36,504 bases of DNA, from positions 1 to 36,504 of the forward strand of contig JAUWNL010000006.1 in the NCBI GenBank assembly GCA_030612665.1, in the 5' to 3' direction. Below the pieces are notes generated by a model. It saw only the letters and a program-made list of their open reading frames with translations, did no database searches and was not told the origin of the DNA. A program made the position numbers and the translations under genes. Below, one piece after another: positions 30,771 through 36,504 of this stretch (within the stretch, counting starts at the first letter, position 1; each line of letters starts with the position of its first letter). The stretch is from an archaeon. GTDB lineage: Archaea; Nanobdellota; Nanobdellia; Pacearchaeales; UBA284.

Positions 30771-32051
30771 TTCCCGCTCTTGAAGAAGCCATTTCCATAA
30801 AGGAATGAATTTAACTTTTTTACCTTCAATTATTTCTTCGGCTTCATAATCTTCTGTTATGATTAACCCTCTATTTATCTTGAATTTTTTCAATACTTCC
30901 ATTAAACCATTAATTTCTCGTTTTTTAACATCAATATTTTCACTATCATAACAGACCTGAATTGCTTCTTTTATTTTTAATCCTTCTTTTATCAAAAAAT
31001 CACATTCATATTTATTTTTCCAATAATAAATTTCTTTCTGTTTTCTTTTTAATTCTATAAAAACAGCATTTTCATATGCCCTTCCAATATTCTCACTAAA
31101 GTTGAAACCAACATTATTAAAAAATCCAAGATCACAAACATAAATTTTTTTTGAACTTATCTGCTGCGTTCTGACAGAATAAGAAAACTTTGGCAAAAGA
31201 AAAAATAAAAATACTTCTTTAAAATAATGCAAGTAGGTATTTATACTTTCTAAAGATAAGCCATATGTTCTCGAATATTTTCTCAAATTAAAAAGGCATG
31301 TTGAATTGGAAACTAGAAAATCTGCTAGAGGTTTTATTTTTATATAATTTATATTATATCTTTCCACTATATCTTTATGGATTACATCATTGAAATATTC
31401 AATAAGAATCCTTTTTTTTAAAGCAGGATTTTTAAAAAAAACTTCTGGAAATCCTCCCCATTTTAGAAAAGAAAATAATTCTTTTTTTATCCTGTTAATT
31501 TCTTCTCTGTTTAATAAATGACCAAAATTGATTTTTTTCCAATTAAGATATTCTGCAAAAGAAAGTGGTAGAACAATGAATCTAGTTGTTCTTCCTGTCA
31601 ATGCTTGCGCGTATTCTGATTTAATAAATTTTGAAGAAGAATCAGTTATAAAGATTTGCTTTACTTTTTTTAAATCATACAGCTTTCTTAAAAAGAGGAC
31701 CCATTCTTTACATCTGTGAACTTCATCAAGAAAAAGATATGGTTTTGTGTCAGGATTTATATTTGACTGATATATATCAAAAATTTCCCTTAAGCTTTTT
31801 TTTGCTAATACATCATCCTCAAAGTTTATTAATAAAATTTCCTCAGGCTGAATATTTTTGGCCATTAACTGATTAATTAACTGATAAAATAAAGTCGACT
31901 TGCCACTTCTTCTTATGCCAATTAATAACTTCATTTCTCTTGATGTTTCTTTTTTTAATTCCTTTAAGATTATTCTTTCTTTTCCCAATAAATCTGCTTC
32001 TACTGCTTTCTCTTTCCACCAGTGATTCCATTCAGCTAATGCACTTATCAT
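30765..32051 (-). CDS. AAA ATPase with C-terminal DUF4143-type domain, paralogue 2
   Basis: 428 residues. Walker A is GIRRSGKST (45-53), Walker B is PYLFLDEVHRC, and sensor-1 region is IFITDSSSKF. ALTGRTTRFIVLPLSFAEYL is the family block. The C-terminal PD-(D/E)XK-like part reads YYWKNKYECDFLIKEGLKIKEAIQVCYD with the ExK Lys absent. The ending DYEAEEIIEGKKVKFIPLWKWLL is nearly the same as in paralogues 1 and 3. The N-terminus differs from the others (AEWNHWWKEKAVEADLLG). An 8-bp inverted repeat lies over its promoter. Confidence 0.88.
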   Translation of the reverse strand: MISALAEWNHWWKEKAVEADLLGKERIILKELKKETSREMKLLIGIRRSGKSTLFYQLINQLMAKNIQPEEILLINFEDDVLAKKSLREIFDIYQSNINPDTKPYLFLDEVHRCKEWVLFLRKLYDLKKVKQIFITDSSSKFIKSEYAQALTGRTTRFIVLPLSFAEYLNWKKINFGHLLNREEINRIKKELFSFLKWGGFPEVFFKNPALKKRILIEYFNDVIHKDIVERYNINYIKIKPLADFLVSNSTCLFNLRKYSRTYGLSLESINTYLHYFKEVFLFFLLPKFSYSVRTQQISSKKIYVCDLGFFNNVGFNFSENIGRAYENAVFIELKRKQKEIYYWKNKYECDFLIKEGLKIKEAIQVCYDSENIDVKKREINGLMEVLKKFKINRGLIITEDYEAEEIIEGKKVKFIPLWKWLLQEREE

Positions 32052-32064
32052 ACTAATTTAATAG

Positions 32065-32085
32065 AACATTTAGTTCTTAAATGTT
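32065..32085. promoter_or_regulatory. 8-bp perfect inverted repeat over the ATPase 2 promoter
   Basis: AACATTTA (32065-32072) and TAAATGTT (32078-32085) flank five bases. The minus strand through it reads CATTTAAG, a plausible TATA element about 28 nt before the ATG at 32051. A partial copy, AGAACATT, recurs at 32096-32103. Confidence 0.55.
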
Positions 32086-32130
32086 TCGTTTTATTAGAAC
32101 ATTATAAAATTAAAAACTATGTTCATTCCT

Positions 32131-32167
32131 AGAACTCAGAACCTCATCTTCTGGCTTTTTCTCATTC
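32131..32167. repeat. 3'-end repeat, copy 4 (ATPase 3)
   Basis: Starts AGAACTCAGAACCTCATCTT and continues CTGGCTTTTTCTCATT. Over 36 nt it differs from the copy at 33521 by one base. It overlaps the ATPase 3 stop codon. Confidence 0.8.
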
Positions 32168-33478
32168 TTGTTCTTGAAGAAGCCATTTCCATAATGGGAT
32201 AAACTTAACTTTTTTACCTTCAACTATTTCTTCTGCTTCATAATCTTCTGTTATAACAAGAAGATTTTTACATTTTAATTCTTTACTTGCCTTGAGCAAT
32301 GCTTTTATTTCTCGTTTTTTTGTATCATAATCTTTTAGATTAGAACAGACTTGGATAAGATGTTTAATTTTTAGGCCTTCTTTCATCACAAAATCAACTT
32401 CTTTTCCATCTTTTGATTTCCAATAAAAAATTTTTATTTTTTTCTTTTTTAGAGATTTTTTAAAAAGATGAATTGCTGCACAATTTTCCATTATTCTTCC
32501 TTTATCTTCAGAAAATTTAAATCCAAAATAATTAATAAAACCATTATCTAAACAATAAATTTTTCTTGGATATTGAAGCTGTTCTTTAATTTTATATGAA
32601 AAAATTTGAATATCAAAAAATAAAAATGAATCTTTCATAAGCCAAAAATATTTTTCTAGAGTTGGAACAGAAATTTTTATATTTCTCTCTTTTAATATAT
32701 TTGAAAGTTTTGAAAAACTTGTTAATCTTGCCGCGTAGCTGCAGAGGAAATAGCCCATTTCTTCAATAATCTCTTTATTTTTTACTTTGGGCATAATATC
32801 CTTAGTTATTATGTCAAGAAATAATGTTTCAATTATTTCTTCATTGTCACTCAAAACAGCCTCTGGAAAACCACCTTTCATTAAATATTCTCTTAAAAAT
32901 TTCTCTATTTTTGCCTTTTTTTCTTCTGTAATAATCTTTCCATATTCAAATCCTTTAAATTTTAGGAATTCTTTAAAACTTAAAGGAAAAACAACTGTCG
33001 TTAGGTGTCTTCCAGTAAGAAGATAATTAAGTTTTGATTTTGTTAGTTTGGAGGTTGAACCTGAAATAAATATTTTTATTTTCCCTTTAAATTCATCATA
33101 AATACTTCGTAGATATTTTTCCCAATTTTTTATTTTTTGTACTTCATCTAAAAAGAGGTAGAGGCGCCCAAATTTATCCAATAGCTCTTCTTCATGAATT
33201 ATCTCAATTAAATCATTAAAATATTTTTCTTCTAATGGAAATAATTTTCTGCTTTCAAAATTAATATAGATTATTGCTTCTTTCTTTACTTTTTCAAGAA
33301 GCTTTTTTATGGTGAGCATCATAAGATAAGTTTTGCCTGATCTTCGAGGCCCGACTATGTCATTAATCAGATCTCCATCTGTTTTAAGCCAAATTTCTCT
33401 TTCTTTAATTTCTGGCAGAATTTTTACTCTTTGTTCTTCAAGGTATATCCTTAACTTATCTTTACGATTTTCCATCAT
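32162..33478 (-). CDS. AAA ATPase with C-terminal DUF4143-type domain, paralogue 3
   Basis: 438 residues. Walker A is GPRRSGKT (43-50), Walker B is LYLFLDEVQKI, and sensor 1 is IFISGSTSKL. LTGRHLTTVVFPLSFKEFL is the family block. A winged-helix-like region (LTSFSKLSNILKERNIKISVPTLEKYF) and a PD-(D/E)XK-like end (FYWKSKDGKEVDFVMKEGLKIKHLIQV) follow, again without the ExK Lys. The last 28 codons plus stop are identical in DNA to ATPase 1. A 10-bp inverted repeat lies between the TATA box and the start. In-frame ATG codons at 33478 and 33475 are both possible. Confidence 0.88.
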   Translation of the reverse strand: MMENRKDKLRIYLEEQRVKILPEIKEREIWLKTDGDLINDIVGPRRSGKTYLMMLTIKKLLEKVKKEAIIYINFESRKLFPLEEKYFNDLIEIIHEEELLDKFGRLYLFLDEVQKIKNWEKYLRSIYDEFKGKIKIFISGSTSKLTKSKLNYLLTGRHLTTVVFPLSFKEFLKFKGFEYGKIITEEKKAKIEKFLREYLMKGGFPEAVLSDNEEIIETLFLDIITKDIMPKVKNKEIIEEMGYFLCSYAARLTSFSKLSNILKERNIKISVPTLEKYFWLMKDSFLFFDIQIFSYKIKEQLQYPRKIYCLDNGFINYFGFKFSEDKGRIMENCAAIHLFKKSLKKKKIKIFYWKSKDGKEVDFVMKEGLKIKHLIQVCSNLKDYDTKKREIKALLKASKELKCKNLLVITEDYEAEEIVEGKKVKFIPLWKWLLQEQE

Positions 33479-33500
33479 ATCATTAAATTGATTTAATGAT
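33479..33500. promoter_or_regulatory. 10-bp perfect inverted repeat over the ATPase 3 start region
   Basis: ATCATTAAAT (33479-33488) and ATTTAATGAT (33491-33500) are perfect arms separated by two bases. It directly abuts the TATA box (33500-33508) and reaches the start codon, covering the expected transcription start. Confidence 0.65.
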
Positions 33501-33508
33501 TTATAAAT
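33500..33508 (-). promoter_or_regulatory. TATA box of ATPase 3
   Basis: The minus strand reads ATTTATAAA, centred about 26 nt before the ATG at 33478, which implies a leaderless transcript. Confidence 0.6.
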
Positions 33509-33520
33509 CTTTCTCCCACC

Positions 33521-33557
33521 AGAACTCAGAACCTCATCTTCTGGCTCTTTCTCATTT
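33521..33557. repeat. 3'-end repeat, copy 5 (surface protein)
   Basis: Starts AGAACTCAGAACCTCATCTT and continues CTGGCTCTTTCTCATT. It differs from copy 4 by one base over 36 nt. Here the repeat is translated on the minus strand as the last nine residues (MRKSQKMRF) of the surface protein. Confidence 0.8.
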
Positions 33558-36504
33558 TGGAGATAACCTTTATAATAATAACTAAGACCAATATCCCGCT
33601 AATTAGGAAAATACTAATAATTATATACTTTATTGTTGAAAAAGGAAGTTTTGGAATAAAAGGCTCTCCGATTTTAAAGCTGTCGCTTGAAACTGCTACT
33701 TGATCATGATATCTTAGCTCTATTCCTAACACATAATTTCCATTCTTAAGTTCAGTTGTATCAAATTCTTTAGTATAGGATTTTTGATCAGCTATTGCAA
33801 AAGTTTCACTTTGTTCAAGAACTATATTCCCAAGAGAATCTTTAATTAAGTATGTTATAGTTACATCCTGATGAATTGTTTTACCTATTCTGAATAAATT
33901 TATTTCTGCCTTAAGTGGATCTCCTTGTTCCAGTGATTTATATTCATTTGGAATAGTTACTTTTGCATCAAACATACTCATTGCAGTTCCTACTCCAATG
34001 CTAGTAAGAATTGATTTTGAAATGCCCCCAGCTTTTACTTTTATTGTTCCAACATATATTCCTGCTTCTCCAGATTTTACATGTATTTTTACTGTTTTTG
34101 TTTCATCAAGTGTTAAACCTCTCCTTGCATTTAGGGCATCTGTAGAATTAATTGTAATAAGCTCAGCTATTTCTCCACCAAGATTTGTAATAACGAAAAT
34201 ATAAATCTCTCCTGTATTTGTTATATCAAATTCTTCAGTTAATTCTTGATTTTCATCCATTCCAATAATAAATTCTTTTGGATCAAGTTCAAAACTTCCT
34301 AAAATAAGAGGACCGCCACCGCCTCCGGCTCCTCCACCTCCGCCAGGAGTTTCGCCACCAGGACCCCCGCCAGAAGGAATCGTATAAGTTAAACTAAAGT
34401 TTGATTCAGCAGTTCCATTATTATTACTTGTATCAACAGCTCTGCAGTTCCATGTATAAGTTCCTTCAGCTGGCAAGGTATAAGAAAATGTTGTTAAGTT
34501 TACAGTTCCTGAAACAGTTGTATTTTTCTCACTAACAGTTACCCCAGCACTATTCCAAACAAGAAGTGTTACATTCGACAAACCACTATCATCACTACTA
34601 TTACAAATAAGTGTAACAGTTGCAGTAGTTACACTAGAATCTGTCGCAGGGGAAATAAGTGTGACATTAGGAACATCTGTATCAAGAGTCAAGACAATTT
34701 TGTTATTATCAATTGCGTTAGTTGTTAAATTAACTTGCTCTGTTTCTGAAATATATTTTCCTTTTGTTGCATTAACAGAATAATTAATAAAGAAATATTT
34801 ACTTGTCGAGTTTTGATAATATTCTGAAACATTTTGTCTTGAAATCATTCCATCACTTTCTGTCGTGTCTTGATATTGTAAAGTTTCATTATTATCAAAG
34901 AATTTTACATTTGCATTACTTGCATTACTCGAATTTGAATAATTAACATAAGCATCAAGATACCACTTGACATAAAGAGTTCCTGAATTAATTATTGAAA
35001 TTTTTTCTTTATTGTGTGTTGTGTTTAAGAAAGTATTATTTCCTGAAGTTGTAGCCCCTGTCCAGTAAAAATCATAAGAAGCTGAATTGTTAATAATTAC
35101 ATCTTTAAATTCATTATCAAAATTATTTCTTAAAAGAGAGATGGCAGAATCACCAGAATTATTTATATAATTTAGGATAAAAGTATTATTGTTATTTGGA
35201 CTTCCTGGTTTAACTCCAGCTTGCTTTAAAAAATATATTCCTGTAGTTACATCATAAATTTTATTGTTCTCTAAATAATTGTTTGATGAACCCCCGCCAG
35301 CAGATTGTCCACTATCAAAATATATTCCATATGTTCCTCCCTTTATTGTATTATTTATTATCGTATTGTTCTGGCTTTTAGAAAGATATAAAGAATTACT
35401 GCTTCCTAACGTGTTTAATGTATTATTATTAAAAGATGTAAGATGAGAACCAGCAGCAATTAATACATTCCATCCATTATCGCCAGAATAATTAAATATA
35501 TTGTTTTCTATAGTATGGTTCCATGCTTGATAAAGATAAATAGAATATCCTGAATCTCCTGTTGAAATGATTACATTATTTTTTGCAGTATTATTATAAT
35601 TTAATTCATCAAAAGCTATCCCTAACTTCCCAAATCCATAAACATTTATAAGATTGTCACTAATATTATTATTGCTACTTTTATAATTCCATATTCCATA
35701 GTTGTCAGTGCTATTTACAGTATTATCAACAACTGAAATATTTGACGAATTAAAAATATAAACTGATTCCGCAAAGTTAGTAAAATTATTATTTTGTATT
35801 AAAATATTTTCTCCTCTTATGTATATCCCATAACCATTATTATCACTAATTTCCTTTACATTAAGATTTTTTATTGTCGTTCCATTATAATTAGTATTAT
35901 TTATTGCATTCCCTATTGAAGTAGAGGAATAATTAATTGTATGGCTATTTCCATCGACTATAAGATCATTTGCCCCGATTGTCAGGCAAGTTTCATCTGC
36001 CGTGACATCATGATTATAAGTCTTATCTTCATACAAATTTCCACAACCTATCTTAATTGTTCTATTACTTGTGACATTTCTTGCATTATTTGAATCATAA
36101 CATTCAATTGCCCACAAATAATCAAAACCATCATAAGGTAGAGTGAGTTCAATTCCGTGAAGTGTGTCATTCTCAACAGCAGATAAATTTGTTTGTTTGT
36201 TTATAAAAGAACCATTTGAATAATAAAGATATGACGAACAATTTTGTAATGCTTTGTCATCTGTTGCTGTGAAAGTGAAATTAACTGCTCTTGTTGCATT
36301 CCATGTATTATTTAGAGGGTCTTCAAGAGTTATGTGAGCAAAAACATTTAATTGAATAGTAGTCTGCCATAAATCAGTTCTATTCAAATGTCCTCCTTTA
36401 TCAACAACATAAGCAGTATAATTTATTGTTGAACCATCTGAAATTGCTGTGAAATTGTGTTCAAGTCGATATGTTCCTGCATTGTATGATGCATTTATTT
36501 CTTC
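33526..36504 (-). CDS. Large cell-surface protein with beta-helix and Ig-like domains (5' end outside window)
   Basis: The frame stays open to the right edge, so about 992 C-terminal residues are visible. In order: an Ig-like domain ending in 'YLWAIECYDSNNARN', a right-handed beta-helix of PbH1/NosD-type repeats (IQNNNFTNF, ISVVDNTVNST, NNISDNLINVYG and many more), another Ig-like domain ('LPAEGTYTWNCRAVDTSNNNGT'), a Gly/Pro linker, a CARDB-like domain ('ITYLIKDSLGNIVLEQSE') and a C-terminal membrane anchor (IIISIFLISGILVLVIIIKVI). Asn-x-Ser/Thr sequons are abundant, suggesting N-glycosylation. Likely an adhesin or S-layer-associated protein. The final nine residues come from a repeat shared with the ATPase genes. 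Confidence 0.85.
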   Translation of the reverse strand, partial: EEINASYNAGTYRLEHNFTAISDGSTINYTAYVVDKGGHLNRTDLWQTTIQLNVFAHITLEDPLNNTWNATRAVNFTFTATDDKALQNCSSYLYYSNGSFINKQTNLSAVENDTLHGIELTLPYDGFDYLWAIECYDSNNARNVTSNRTIKIGCGNLYEDKTYNHDVTADETCLTIGANDLIVDGNSHTINYSSTSIGNAINNTNYNGTTIKNLNVKEISDNNGYGIYIRGENILIQNNNFTNFAESVYIFNSSNISVVDNTVNSTDNYGIWNYKSSNNNISDNLINVYGFGKLGIAFDELNYNNTAKNNVIISTGDSGYSIYLYQAWNHTIENNIFNYSGDNGWNVLIAAGSHLTSFNNNTLNTLGSSNSLYLSKSQNNTIINNTIKGGTYGIYFDSGQSAGGGSSNNYLENNKIYDVTTGIYFLKQAGVKPGSPNNNNTFILNYINNSGDSAISLLRNNFDNEFKDVIINNSASYDFYWTGATTSGNNTFLNTTHNKEKISIINSGTLYVKWYLDAYVNYSNSSNASNANVKFFDNNETLQYQDTTESDGMISRQNVSEYYQNSTSKYFFINYSVNATKGKYISETEQVNLTTNAIDNNKIVLTLDTDVPNVTLISPATDSSVTTATVTLICNSSDDSGLSNVTLLVWNSAGVTVSEKNTTVSGTVNLTTFSYTLPAEGTYTWNCRAVDTSNNNGTAESNFSLTYTIPSGGGPGGETPGGGGGAGGGGGPLILGSFELDPKEFIIGMDENQELTEEFDITNTGEIYIFVITNLGGEIAELITINSTDALNARRGLTLDETKTVKIHVKSGEAGIYVGTIKVKAGGISKSILTSIGVGTAMSMFDAKVTIPNEYKSLEQGDPLKAEINLFRIGKTIHQDVTITYLIKDSLGNIVLEQSETFAIADQKSYTKEFDTTELKNGNYVLGIELRYHDQVAVSSDSFKIGEPFIPKLPFSTIKYIIISIFLISGILVLVIIIKVISKMRKSQKMRF

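Noticed and set aside
29363-33478. Transposase or insertion-sequence interpretation of the three paralogous genes
   Set aside because: All have Walker A/B and DUF4143-type features, no transposase catalytic motifs, and no terminal inverted repeats around the genes; the inverted repeats sit on promoters.

Overview
The window is a strongly AT-rich, gene-dense stretch of an archaeal genome, most likely a DPANN lineage related to Pacearchaeota/Woesearchaeota. Evidence seen: archaeal/eukaryotic-type ribosomal proteins (eL31, eL39, eS19), a Cbf5-like pseudouridine synthase, archaeal RNase J, Mre11-Rad50, Elp3, a form III RuBisCO, a class III-signal pilin-like protein of the DPANN type, TATA boxes about 25-30 nt before start codons (mostly leaderless mRNAs), and many Lys/Arg-rich tails. 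No CRISPR array, rRNA or insertion sequence was seen. The lineage assignment is inference.

Layout. 1-2323: the end of an unknown gene, then a divergent pair, a Trm9-like methyltransferase and Elp3, which would act in sequence on wobble uridine of tRNA. 2345-4748: a secreted predicted papain-like hydrolase and two small winged-helix regulators. 4745-6171: cbf5/truB with a metallophosphoesterase. 6295-7590: two paralogous secreted Cys-rich proteins with perfect Shine-Dalgarno sites. 7680-12249 (minus): a translation operon of cysS, a tiny Zn protein, a short ORF, a NYN-domain nuclease, solo NFACT-R, YhbY/CRM, eS19, eL39 and eL31. 12385-14748: pilin-like protein, tRNA-Phe, RNase J and a small helical protein. 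14794-18770: a second NYN nuclease overlapping mre11 and rad50. 18793-24671: membrane proteins, asnS, an MBL hydrolase and an amino-acid permease. 24726-26379: tRNA-Arg, a small unknown gene and RuBisCO.

26404-36504 (minus) is the accessory region: a multi-pass Ig-like membrane protein, a HEPN-MNT toxin-antitoxin pair, three paralogous AAA/DUF4143 ATPases and the end of a large beta-helix surface protein. The accessory genes are punctuated by a repeated element of about 35 bp at their 3' ends. Each ATPase gene has a different perfect inverted repeat in its core promoter, and two ATPases share an identical 87-bp 3' end despite otherwise diverged proteins.

The most novel-looking signal is a paired element in front of both NYN nuclease genes: TATA box, 39 nt, a 10-bp hairpin with a compensatory base-pair change between copies, then exactly 58 nt to the NYN start, with a short overlapping ORF. 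A second is two divergent tRNA/protein gene pairs with 53- and 54-nt spacers that each hold one central TATA box, apparently used in both directions.
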